A DNA stretch of 64,000 bases from Euptelea pleiosperma (taxonomy: Eukaryota > Streptophyta > Magnoliopsida > Ranunculales > Eupteleaceae), in assembly GCA_035048495.1 (NCBI GenBank), contig CM068548.1, forward strand, positions 248,001 to 312,000, in the 5' to 3' direction. The notes under the pieces were generated by a model. It was given only the letters and a program-made list of their open reading frames with translations, was not told the origin of the DNA and did no database searches. The translations under genes and the position numbers were made by a program. Shown piece after piece: positions 53,203 to 64,000 of the stretch (its first letter is position 1; the number at the start of each line of letters is the position of its first letter).

Positions 53203-56200
53203 GGACCTCATAATTAGACTCATACTCTTCCATTACTATTGTTTCAACATATTTGAAGTGTTGGAACAAGATTCGAGACAGTCGAAACAAGTTAGCTCCA
53301 TCCGTTCATCAACGTCTCAAATTGGACTCGGTTTTTGTGTTACATTGCGAAGCCTATAACTTGTGACTTTTTTGCAACCGGACCTCATAATTAGACTCAT
53401 ACTCTTCCATTACTATTGTTTCAACATATTTGAAGTGTTGGAACAAGATTCGGGACAGTCGAAACAAGTTAGCTCCATCCGTTCGTCAACGTCTCAAATT
53501 GGACTCAGTTTCTGTGTTACATTCCGAAGCCTATAACTTGTGACTTTTTCGCAACCGGACCTCATAATTAGACTCAAACTCTTCCATTACTATTGTTTCA
53601 ACATATTTGAAGTGTTGGAACAAGATTCGAGACAGTCAAAACAAGTTAGCTCCATCCGTTTATCAACGTCTCAAATTGGACTCAGTTTTTGTGTTACATT
53701 CCGAAGCCTATAACTTGTGACTTTTTTGCAACCGGACCTCATAATTAGACTCATACTCTTCCATTACTATTGTTTCAACATATTTGAAGTGTTGGAACAA
53801 GATTCGAGACAGTCAAAACAAGTTAGCTCCATCCGTTCATCAACGTCTCAAATTGGACTCAGTTTTTGTGTTACATTCCGAAGCCTATAACTTGTGACTT
53901 TTTTGCAACCGGACCTCATAATTAGACTCATACTCTTCCATTACTATAGTTTCAACATATTTGAAGTGTTGGAACAAGATTCGGGACAGTCGAAACAAGT
54001 TAGCTCCATCCGTTCGTCAACGTCTCAAATTGGACTCAGTTTCTGTGTTACATTCCGAACCCTATAACTTATGACTTTTTCGCAACCGGACCTCGTAATT
54101 GGACTCAAACTCTTCTATTACTATTGTTTCAACAGATTTGAAGTGTTGGAACAAGATTCGGGACGGTCGAAACAAGTTAGCTCCATCCGTTCGTCAACGT
54201 CTCAAATTGGACTCAGTTTGTGTGTTACGTTCCGCACCCTATAACTTGTGACTTTTTCGCAACCGGACCTCGTAATTGGACTCAAACTCTTCCATTACTA
54301 TTGTTTCATCACATTTGAAGTGGTGGAACAAGATTCGTGACAGTCGAAACAAGTTAGCTCCATCCGTGCGTCAACGTCTCAAATTTGACTCAGTTTGTGT
54401 GTTACATTCCGAACCTATAACTTGTGACTTTTTCGCAACCGGACCTCGTAATTGGACTCATACTCTTCCATTACTATTGTTTCAACATATTTGAAGTGTT
54501 GGAACAAGATTCGAGACAGTCGAAACAAGTTAGCTCCATCCGTTCATCAACGTCTCAAATTGGACTCAGTTTTTGTGTTACATTCCGAAGCCTATAACTT
54601 GTGACTTTTTCGCAACCGGACCTCGTAATTGGACTCATACTCTTCCATTACTGTTGTTTCAACATATTTGAAGTGTTGGAACAAGATTCGAGACAGTCGA
54701 AACAAGTTAGCTCCATCCGTTCATCAACGTCTCAAATTGGACTCAGTTTTTGTGTTACATTCCGAAGCCTATAACTTGTGACTTTTTTACAACCGGACCT
54801 CATAATTAGACTCATACTCTTCCATTACTATTGTTTCAACATATTTGAAGTGTTGGAACAAGATTCGAGACAGTCGAAACAAGTTAGCTCCATCCGTTCC
54901 TCAACGTCTCAAATTGGACTCGGTTTTTGTGTTACATTGCGAAGCCTATAACTTGTGACTTTTTTGCAACCGGACCTCATAATTAGACTCATACTCTTCC
55001 ATTACTATTGTTTCAACATATTTGAAGTGTTGGAACAAGATTCGGGACAGTCGAAACAAGTTAGCTCCATCCGTTCGTCAACGTCTCAAATTGGACTCAG
55101 TTTCTGTGTTACATTCCGAAGCCTATAACTTGTGACTTTTTCGCAACCGGACCTCATAATTAGACTCAAACTCTTCCATTACTATTGTTTCAACATATTT
55201 GAAGTGTTGGAACAAGATTCGAGACAGTCAAAACAAGTTAGCTCCATCCGTTCATCAACGTCTCAAATTGGACTCAGTTTTTGTGTTACATTCCGAAGCC
55301 TATAACTTGTGACTTTTTTGCAACCGGACCTCATAATTAGACTCATACTCTTCCATTACTATTGTTTCAACATATTTGAAGTGTTGGAGCAAGATTCGGG
55401 ACAGTCGAAACAAGTTAGCTCCATCCGTTCGTCAACGTCTCAAATTGGACTCAGTTTCTGTGTTACATTCCGAAGCCTATAACTTGTGACTTTTTCGCAA
55501 CCGGACCTCATAATTAGACTCAAACTCTTCCATTACTATTGTTTCAACATATTTAAAGTGTCGGAACAATATTTGGGACAGTCGAAACAAGTTAGCTCCA
55601 TCCGTACGTCAACGTCTCAAATTGGACTCAGTTTCTGTGTTACATTCCTAAGCCTATAACTTGTGACTTTTTCGCAACCGGACCTCGTAATTGGACTCAA
55701 ACTCTTCTATTACTATTGTTTCAAAAGATTTGAAGTGTTGGAATAAGATTTGGGACAGTCGAAACAAGTTAGCTCCATCCGTGCATCAACGTCTCAAATT
55801 CGACTCAATTTGTGTGTAACATTCCAAAGCCTATAACTTCTGACTTTGTCGCAATCAGACCTCGTAATTTTACTCAAACTCTTCCATTATTATTGTTTCA
55901 ACACATTTGAAGTATTGGAACATGATTCGGGACAGGCAAAACAAGTTAGCTCCATCCGTGCGTCAACATCTCAAATTGGACATAGTTTGTGTGTTACATT
56001 CCGAAGCACATAACTTGTGACTTTTTCGAAACCGAACCTCGTAATTGGACTCAAACTCTTGTATTACTATTATTTCAACACATTTGATGTGTTGGAACAA
56101 GATTCGGGACGGTCTAAACTAGTTAGCTCCATCCGTTCGTCAACGTCTCAAATTGGACTCAGTTTGTGAGTTACATTCCGAAGCCTATAACTTGTGAGTT

Positions 56201-56918
56201 TTTTGCAACCGGACCTCATAATTAGACTCATACTCTTCCATTACTATTGTTTCAACATATTTGAAGTGTTGGAACAAGATTCGGGACAGTCGAAACAAGT
56301 TAGCTCCATCCGTTCGTCAACGTCTCAAATTGGACTCAGTTTCTGTGTTGCATTCCGAAGCCTATAACTTGTGTCTTTTTTGCAACCGGACCTCGTGATT
56401 GGACTCAAACTCTTCTATAACTATTGTTACAACACATTTGATGTGTTGGAACAAGATTCGGGACGGTCGAAACTAGCTAGCTCCATCCGTTCGTCAACCT
56501 CTCAAATTGGACTCAGTTTGTGAGTTACATTCCGAAGCCTATAACTTGTGACTTTTTTGCAACCGGACCTCATAATTAGACTCATACTCTTCCATTACTA
56601 TTGTTTCAACACATTTGAAGTATTGGAACATGATTCGGGACAGGCAAAACAAGTTAGCTCCATCCGTGCGTCAACATCTCAAATTGGACATAGTTTGTGT
56701 GTTACATTCCGAAGCCAATAACTTGTGACTTTTTCGAAACCGAACCTCGTAATTGGACTCAAACTCTTGTATTACTATTATTTCAACACATTTGATGTGT
56801 TGGAACAAGATTCGGGATGGTCGAAACTAGTTAGCTCCATCCGTTCGTCAACGTCTCAAATTGGACTCAGTTTGTGAGTTACATTCCGAAGCCTATAACT
56901 TGTAAGTTTTTTGCAACC
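53203..56918 (+). repeat. Block Z, copy 2 (21 monomers, 3716 bp)
   Basis: The second Z copy lies at a constant 3716-bp offset. It starts and ends at units preceded by CTTGTAAGTTTTTTGC. It differs from Z1 at scattered bases (GCACCC for GCATCC near 54235, AAGATTCGGG for ATATTCGGG near 53975). At several of these sites Y1 agrees with Z1/Y2 and not with Z2. Confidence 0.87.
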
Positions 56919-59571
56919 GGACCTCATAATTAGACTCATACTCTTCCATTACTATTGTTTCAACATATTTGAAGTGTTGGAACAAGATTCGAGACAGTCA
57001 AAACAAGTTAGCTCCATCCGTTCATCAACGTCTCAAATTGGACTCAGTTTTTGTGTTACATTCCGAAGCCTATAACTTGTGACTTTTTTGCAACCGGACC
57101 TCATAATTAGACTCATACTCTTCCATTACTATTGTTTCAACATATTTGAAGTGTTGGAACAAGATTCGAGACAGTCAAAACAAGTTAGCTCCATCCGTTC
57201 ATCAACGTCTCAAATTGGACTCAGTTTTTGTGTTACATTCCGAAGCCTATAACTTGTGACTTTTTTGCAACCGGACCTCATAATTAGACTCATACTCTTC
57301 CATTACTATTGTTTCAACATATTTGAAGTGTTGGAACAAGATTCGGGACAGTCGAAACAAGTTAGCTCCATCCGTTCGTCAACGTCTCAAATTGGACTCA
57401 GTTTCTGTGTTACATTCCGAACCCTATAACTTGTGACTTTTTCGTAACCGGACCTCGTAATTGGACTCAAACTCTTCTATTACTATTGTTTCAACAGATT
57501 TGAAGTGTTGGAACAAGATTCGGGACGGTCGAAACAAGTTAGCTCCATCCGTTCGTCAACGTCTCAAATTGGACTCAGTTTGTGTGTTACGTTCCGAACC
57601 CTATAACTTGTGACTTTTTCGCAACCGGACCTCGTAATTGGACTCAAACTCTTCCATTACTATTGTTTCATCACATTTGAAGTGGTGGAACAAGATTCGT
57701 GACAGTCGAAACAAGTTAGCTCCATCCGTGCATCAACGTCTCAAATTTGACTCAGTTTGTGTGTTACATTCTGAACCTATAACTTGTGACTTTTTCGCAA
57801 CCGGACCTCGTAATTGGACTCATACTCTTCCATTACTATTGTTTCAACATATTTGAAGTGTTGGAACAAGATTCGAGACAGTCGAAACAAGCTAGCTCCA
57901 TCCGTTCATCAACGTCTCAAATTGGACTCAGTTTTTGTGTTACATTCCGAAGCCTATACCTTGTGACTTTTTCGCAACCGGACCTCGTAATTGGACTCAT
58001 ACTCTTCCATTACTATTGTTTCAACATATTTTAAGTGTTGGAACAAGATTCGAGACAGTCGAAACAAGTTAGCTCCATCCGTTCATCAACGTCTCAAATT
58101 GGACTCGGTTTTTGTGTTACATTGCGAAGCCTATAACTTGTGACTTTTTTGCAACCGGACCTCATAATTAGACTCATACTCTTCCATTACTATTGTTTCA
58201 ACATATTTGAAGTGTTGGAACAAGATTCGGGACAGTCGAAACAAGTTAGCTCCATCCGTTCGTCAACGTCTCAAATTGGACTCAGTTTCTGTGTTACATT
58301 CCGAACCCTATAACTTGTGACTTTTTCGTAACCGGACCTCGTAATTGGACTCAAACTCTTCTATTACTATTGTTTCAACAGATTTGAAGTGTTGGAACAA
58401 GATTCGGGACGGTCGAAACAAGTTAGCTCCATCCGTTCGTCAACGTCTCAAATTGGACTCAGTTTGTGTGTTACGTTCCGAACCCTATAACTTGTGACTT
58501 TTTCGCAACCGGACCTCGTAATTGGACTCAAACTCTTCCATTACTATTGTTTCATCACATTTGAAGTGGTGGAACAAGATTCGTGACAGTCGAAACAAGT
58601 TAGCTCCATCCGTGCATCAACGTCTCAAATTTGACTCAGTTTGTGTGTTACATTCTGAACCTATAACTTGTGACTTTTTCGCAACCGGACCTCGTAATTG
58701 GACTCATACTCTTCCATTACTATTGTTTCAACATATTTGAAGTGTTGGAACAAGATTCGAGACAGTCGAAACAAGCTAGCTCCATCCGTTCATCAACGTC
58801 TCAAATTGGACTCAGTTTTTGTGTTACATTCCGAAGCCTATACCTTGTGACTTTTTCGCAACCGGACCTCGTAATTGGACTCATACTCTTCCATTACTAT
58901 TGTTTCAACATATTTTAAGTGTTGGAACAAGATTCGAGACAGTCGAAACAAGTTAGCTCCATCCGTTCATCAACGTCTCAAATTGGACTCAGTTTTTGTG
59001 TTACATTCCGAAGCCTATAACTTGTGACTTTTTTACAACCGGACCTCATAATTAGACTCATACTCTTCCATTACTATTGTTTCAACATATTTGAAGTGTT
59101 GGAACAAGATTCGAGACAGTCGAAACAAGTTAGCTCCATCCGTTCATCAACGTCTCAAATTGGACTCGGTTTTTGTGTTACATTGCGAAGCCTATAACTT
59201 GTGACTTTTTTGCAACCGGACCTCATAATTAGACTCATACTCTTCCATTACTATTGTTTCAACATATTTGAAGTGTTGGAACAAGATTCGGGACAGTCGA
59301 AACAAGTTAGCTCCATCCGTTCGTCAACGTCTCAAATTGGACTCAGTTTCTGTGTTGCATTCCGAAGCCTATAACTTGTTACTTTTTCGCAACCGGACCT
59401 CGTGATTGGACTCAAACTCTTCCATAACTATTGTTACAACACATTTGATGTGTTGGAACAAGATTCGGGACGGTCGAAACTAGTTAGCTCCATCCGTTCG
59501 TCAACCTCTCAAATTGGACTCAGTTTGTGAGTTACATTCCGAAGCCTATAACTTGTAAGTTTTTTGCAACC
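56919..59571 (+). repeat. Block W, copy 1 (15 monomers, 2653 bp)
   Basis: The order is F2'-F2'-F-I-A-F2-hybrid-F, then I-A-F2-F2-F2-F-G. It resembles the start of Z2 without its first two monomers. The I-A-F2-hybrid-F part (57450-58333) is an 884-bp inner duplication of the unit that begins at 58334. The final G monomer has CCATAACTATTG and is preceded by CTTGTTACTTTTTCGC. Confidence 0.85.
57450..58333 (+). repeat. Inner 5-monomer duplication in W1 (884 bp)
   Basis: I (57450), A (57627), F2 (57803), a hybrid (57980) and F (58157) recur from 58334 with very few changes. The hybrid 57980-58156 joins the 5' end of the ATATTTTAAG monomer (compare 58864) to the 3' end of the CTCGGTTTTTG monomer (compare 59041). 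One unit was therefore lost in this copy. Confidence 0.85.
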
Positions 59572-61340
59572 GGACCTCATAATTAGACTCATACTCTTCC
59601 ATTACTATTGTTTCAACATATTTGAAGTGTTGGAACAAGATTCGAGACAGTCAAAACAAGTTAGCTCCATCCGTTCATCAACGTCTCAAATTGGACTCAG
59701 TTTTTGTGTTACATTCCGAAGCCTATAACTTGTGACTTTTTTGCAACCGGACCTCATAATTAGACTCATACTCTTCCATTACTATTGTTTCAACATATTT
59801 GAAGTGTTGGAACAAGATTCGAGACAGTCAAAACAAGTTAGCTCCATCCGTTCATCAACGTCTCAAATTGGACTCAGTTTTTGTGTTACATTCCGAAGCC
59901 TATAACTTGTGAGTTTTTTGCAACCGGACCTCATAATTAGACTCATACTCTTCCATTACTATTGTTTCAACATATTTGAAGTGTTGGAACAAGATTCGGG
60001 ACAGTCGAAACAAGTTAGCTCCATCCGTTCGTCAACGTCTCAAATTGGACTCAGTTTCTGTGTTACATTCCGAACCCTATAACTTGTGACTTTTTCGTAA
60101 CCGGACCTCGTAATTGGACTCAAACTCTTCTATTACTATTGTTTCAACAGATTTGAAGTGTTGGAACAAGATTCGGGACGGTCGAAACAAGTTAGCTCCA
60201 TCCGTTCGTCTACGTCTCAAATTGGACTCAGTTTGTGTGTTACTTTCCGAACCCTATAACTTGTGACTTTTTCGCAACCGGACCTCGTAATTGGACTCAA
60301 ACTCTTCCATTACTATTGTTTCATCACATTTGAAGTGGTGGAACAAGATTCGTGACAGTCGAAACAAGTTAGCTCCATCCGTGCATCAACGTCTCAAATT
60401 TGACTCAGTTTGTGTGTTACATTCTGAACCTATAACTTGTGACTTTTTCGCAACCGGACCTCGTAATTGGACTCATACTCTTCCATTACTATTGTTTCAA
60501 CATATTTGAAGTGTTGGAACAAGATTCGAGACAGTCGAAACAAGCTAGCTCCATCCGTTCATCAACGTCTCAAATTGGACTCAGTTTTTGTGTTACATTC
60601 CGAAGCCTATACCTTGTGACTTTTTCGCAACCGGACCTCGTAATTGGACTCATACTCTTCCATTACTATTGTTTCAACATATTTTAAGTGTTGGAACAAG
60701 ATTCGAGACAGTCGAAACAAGTTAGCTCCATCCGTTCATCAACGTCTCAAATTGGACTCAGTTTTTGTGTTACATTCCGAAGCCTATAACTTGTGACTTT
60801 TTTACAACCGGACCTCATAATTAGACTCATACTCTTCCATTACTATTGTTTCAACATATTTGAAGTGTTGGAACAAGATTCGAGACAGTCGAAACAAGTT
60901 AGCTCCATCCGTTCATCAACGTCTCAAATTGGACTCGGTTTTTGTGTTACATTGCGAAGCCTATAACTTGTGACTTTTTTGCAACCGGACCTCATAATTA
61001 GACTCATACTCTTCCATTACTATTGTTTCAACATATTTGAAGTGTTGGAACAAGATTCGGGACAGTCGAAACAAGTTAGCTCCATCCGTTCGTCAACGTC
61101 TCAAATTGGACTCAGTTTCTGTGTTGCATTCCGAAGCCTATAACTTGTTACTTTTTCGCAACCGGACCTCGTGATTGGACTCAAACTCTTCCATAACTAT
61201 TGTTACAACACATTTGATGTGTTGGAACAAGATTCGGGACGGTCGAAACTAGTTAGCTCCATCCGTTCGTCAACCTCTCAAATTGGACTCAGTTTGTGAG
61301 TTACATTTCGAAGCCTATAACTTGTGACCTTTTTGCAACC
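59572..61340 (+). repeat. Block W, copy 2 (10 monomers, 1769 bp)
   Basis: The order is F2'-F2'-F-I-A-F2-F2-F2-F-G, matching W1 without the inner 884-bp duplication. The I monomers at 58334 and 60103 are exactly 1769 bp apart. Private changes include GTCTACGTC near 60208 and TTACTTTCC near 60241. Confidence 0.87.
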
Positions 61341-62084
61341 GGACCTCATAATTAGACTCATACTCTTTCATTACTATTGTTTCAACATATTTGAAGTGTT
61401 GAAACAAGATTCGAAACAGTCAAAATAAGTTAGCTCCATCCGTACGTCAACGTCTCAAATTGGACACAGTTTGTGTGTTACGTTCCGAACCCTATAACTT
61501 GTGACTTTTTCGCAACCGGACCTCGTAATTGGACTCAAACTCTTCCATTACTATTGTTTCATCACATTTGAAGTGGTGGAACAAGATTCGTGACATTCGA
61601 AACAAGTTAGCTCCATCTGTGCGTCAACGTCTCAAATTGGACTCAGTTTGTGTGTTACATTCCGTAGCCTATAACTTGTGACTTTTTCGCAACCGGACCT
61701 CACAATTAGACCCAAACTCTTTCATTACTATTGTTTTAATAGATTTGAAGTGTTGGAAAAATATTTGGGACAGTCAAAACAAGTTAGCTCCATCCGTGCG
61801 TCAACGTCTAAAATTGGACTCAGTTTGTGTGCGACATTCCTAAGCCTATAACTTGTGACTTTTTCGCAACCGGACCTCGTAATTGGACTCAAACTCTTCT
61901 ATTACTATTGTTTCAACAGATTTGAAGTGTTGGAACAAGATTCGGGACGGTCGAAACAAGTTAGCTCCATCCGTTCGTCAACGTCTCAAATTGGACTCAG
62001 TTTGTGTGTTACGTTCCAAACCCTATAACTTGTGACTTTTTCGCAACCGGACCTCGTAATTGGACTCAAACTCTTCCATTACTA

Positions 62085-62115
62085 TTGTTTCATCACATTT
62101 GAAGTGATGGAACAA
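62085..62115. other. A-type dyad with restored pairing
   Basis: Ordinary A monomers have CATCAC opposite GTGGTG, which leaves one T/G wobble. This copy has GTGATG, which pairs exactly with CATCAC. The next A monomer has GTTGTG instead and loses this pairing. Confidence 0.6.
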
Positions 62116-63639
62116 GATTCGTGACAGTCGAAACAAGTTAGCTCCATCCGTGCGTCAACGTCTCAAATTGGACTCAGTTTGTGTGTTACATTCCGAACCT
62201 ATAACCTGTGACTTTTTCGCAACCGGACCTCGTAATTGGACTCAAACTCTTCCATTACTATTGTTTCATCACATTTGAAGTTGTGGAACAAGATTCGTGA
62301 CAGTCGAAACAAGTTAGCTCCATCCGTGCGTCAACGTCTCAAATTGGACTCAGTTTGTGTGTTACATTCCGAACCTATAACTTGTGACTTTTTTGCAACC
62401 GGACCTCGTAATTGGACTCATACTCTTCCATTACTATTGTTTCAACATATTTGAAGTGTTGGAACAAGATTCGAGACAGTCGAAACAAGTTAGCTCCATC
62501 CGTTCATCAACGTCTCAAATTGGACTCAGTTTTTGTGTTACATTCCGAAGCCTATAACTTGTGACTTTTTTGCAACCGGACCTCATAATTAGACTCATAC
62601 TCTTCCATTACTATTGTTTCAACATATTTGAAGTGTTGGAACAAGATTCGAGACAGTCGAAACAAGTTAGCTCCATCCGTTCATCAACGTCTCAAATTGG
62701 ACTCAGTTTTTGTGTTACATTGCGAAGCCTATAACTTGTGACTTTTTTGCAACCGGACCTCATAATTAGACTCATACTCTTCCATTACTATTGTTTCAAC
62801 ATATTTGAAGTGTTGGAACAAGATTCGGGACAGTCGAAACAAGTTAGCTCCATCCGTTCGTCAACGTCTCAAATTGGACTCAGTTTCTGTGTTACATTCC
62901 GAAGCCTATAACTTGTGACTTTTTCGCAACCGGACCTCATAATTAGACTCAAACTCTTCCATTACTATTGTTTCAACATATTTGAAGTGTTGGAACAAGA
63001 TTCGGGACAGTCGAAACAAGTTAGCTCCATCCGTTCGTCAACGTCTCAAATTGGACTCAGTTTCTGTGTTGCATTCCGAAGCCTATAACTTGTGTCTTTT
63101 TCGCAACCGGACCTCGTGATTGGACTCAAACTCTTCTATAACTATTGTTACAACACATTTGATGTGTTGGAACAAGATTCGGGACGGTCGAAACTAGCTA
63201 GCTCCATCCGTTCGTCAACCTCTCAAATTGGACTCAGTTTGTGAGTTACATTCCGAAGCCTATAACTTGTGACTTTTTTGCAACTGGACCTCATAATTAG
63301 ACTCATACTCTTCCATTACTATTGTTTCAACACATTTGAAGTATTGGAACATGATTCGGGACAGGCAAAACAAGTTAGCTCCATCCGTGCGTCAACATCT
63401 CAAATTGGACATAGTTTGTGTGTTACATTCCGAAGCCAATAACTTGTGACTTTTTCGAAACCGAACCTCGTAATTGGACTCAAACTCTTGTATTACTATT
63501 ATTTCAACACATTTGATGTGTTGGAACAAGATTCGGGACGGTCGAAACTAGTTAGCTCCATCCGTTCGTCAACGTCTCAAATTGGACTCAGTTTGTGAGT
63601 TACATTCCGAAGCCTATAACTTGTAAGTTTTTTGCAACC

Positions 63640-63812
63640 GGACCTCATAATTAGACTCATACTCTTTCATTACTATTGTTTCAACATATTTGAAGTGTTG
63701 AAATTTTGGGACAGTCGAAGCAAGTTAGCTCCATCCGTTCGTCAACGTCTCAAATTGGACTCAGTTTCTGTGTTACATTCCGAAGCCTATAACTTGTGAC
63801 TTTTTCGCAACC
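63640..63812 (+). repeat. Irregular 173-bp monomer
   Basis: The unit opens as F' (CATACTCTTTCATTAC, GTGTTGAAA) and then runs into a C-like TTTTGGGACAG with the intervening bases missing. A private GTCGAAGCAAG follows. The unit is four bases short and off register. It may be an illegitimate junction or a local sequence error. Confidence 0.6.
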
Positions 63813-64000
63813 GAACCTCATAATTAGACTCAAACTCTTCCATTACTATTGTTTCAACAGATTTGAAGTGTTGGAACAATATTTGGGACAGTCGAAACAA
63901 GTTAGCTCCATCCGTACGTCAACGTCTCAAATTGGACTCAGTTTCTGTGTTGCATTCCGAAGCCTATAACTTGTTACTTTTTCGCAACCGGACCTCGTGA

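Larger units (their letters stand above)
1..64000 (+). repeat. 177-bp satellite array (whole window)
   Basis: The window is filled by head-to-tail copies of an approximately 177-bp monomer, about 362 units, all in one orientation. Taking the monomer start at the GGACCTC that follows CAACC, its landmarks in order are an AATTGGACTCA box, a CATTACTATTG stretch, a dyad around CAACA..ATTTG..GTGTTG, GATTCGGGACAGTCG, CAAGTTAGCTCCATC, CGTCAACGTCTC, a second AATTGGACTCA, and CCTATAACTTGTGAC with a run of five or six T. Most units are 176 or 177 bp and differ from one another at a limited set of recurring sites. No unique sequence, transposon, tRNA, rRNA or gene interrupts it. A centromeric or pericentromeric role is inferred from the length, homogeneity and nucleosome-sized unit. 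The family is not recognised. No protein-coding function is proposed. Confidence 0.97.
61341..64000 (+). repeat. Right-hand mosaic tail
   Basis: The order F'-K'-H-I-A-A-F2-F2-F (61341 to about 62930) parallels about 38.17-39.6 kb in Y1 and about 47.9-49.3 kb in Y2, but has two consecutive A monomers where those have one. F, G, F/E hybrid and B follow, as in Z, then an irregular 173-bp unit and a C monomer. The array runs off the right edge of the window. Confidence 0.8.

Noticed and set aside
1..64000. A tandem-repeat protein gene or family of small genes
   Set aside because: All six frames are interrupted within a few monomers. The differences between units look like CpG decay and are not biased toward synonymous sites as far as can be seen. 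No flanking gene structure exists.
1..64000. CRISPR array
   Set aside because: The units are long and directly adjacent, with no alternation of short repeats and unique spacers.
1..64000. Transposable element insertions or inverted array segments
   Set aside because: Reading through the window showed the same strand and the same landmarks in every unit. No target-site duplication, terminal repeat, poly(A) tail or unrelated sequence was seen.
1..64000. Ribosomal spacer repeats or telomeric repeats
   Set aside because: No rRNA-like sequence or short telomere-type motif runs occur. The unit does not resemble a known intergenic spacer repeat that I can identify.
1..64000. Naming the satellite after a known family of a given species
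   Set aside because: The 177-bp length fits several plant families, but I do not recognise the sequence, so any name would be a guess.

Overview
The whole 64 kb window is one uninterrupted tandem satellite array. The unit is about 177 bp, every copy is in the same orientation, and there are roughly 362 monomers. I found no gene, RNA gene, transposon, unique spacer or inverted segment. Such a long nucleosome-sized array points to a eukaryotic centromere or pericentromere. A flowering plant is my leading guess: the unit length is typical, and the variant sites look like deaminated CpG with at least one CHG-context site. I do not recognise the monomer family, so species and centromeric identity are inference.

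Monomers fall into recurring classes, which I label A, B, C, D, E, F, F2 (and F2'), G, H, I, J, K and L. There is no single fixed higher-order repeat. The array is a nest of segmental duplications of different sizes, almost all whole numbers of monomers. From left to right: (1) 1-3333, a loose 10-monomer period; (2) 3334-6337, two copies of an 8-monomer module; (3) 6449-35097, a triplicated 60-monomer block X (X1 10611 bp; X2 7427 bp, lacking 18 monomers; X3 10611 bp) that contains a 13-monomer sub-period; (4) 32862-51425, a tandem duplication Y (9193 and 9371 bp) that overlaps the end of X3 and carries monomer-sized gains and losses; (5) 49487-56918, two 21-monomer units Z (3716 bp each); (6) 56919-61340, units W of 15 and 10 monomers, the first with an inner 884-bp duplication; (7) 61341-64000, a mosaic tail.

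Shared private mutations give a relative order. Y copied X3-specific changes, so Y is younger than X. Y1 and Y2 also share several markers absent from Z2, so Y appears younger than the Z1/Z2 split. Junctions lie inside hybrid monomers, as expected for in-register unequal crossing over, and one short patch in X2 looks like gene conversion. Many monomers can form a near-perfect 31-nt hairpin (14-nt arms). Because the monomer is 3 x 59 nt, reading frames persist across units, so the many short ORFs are by-products of the repeat and not genes.
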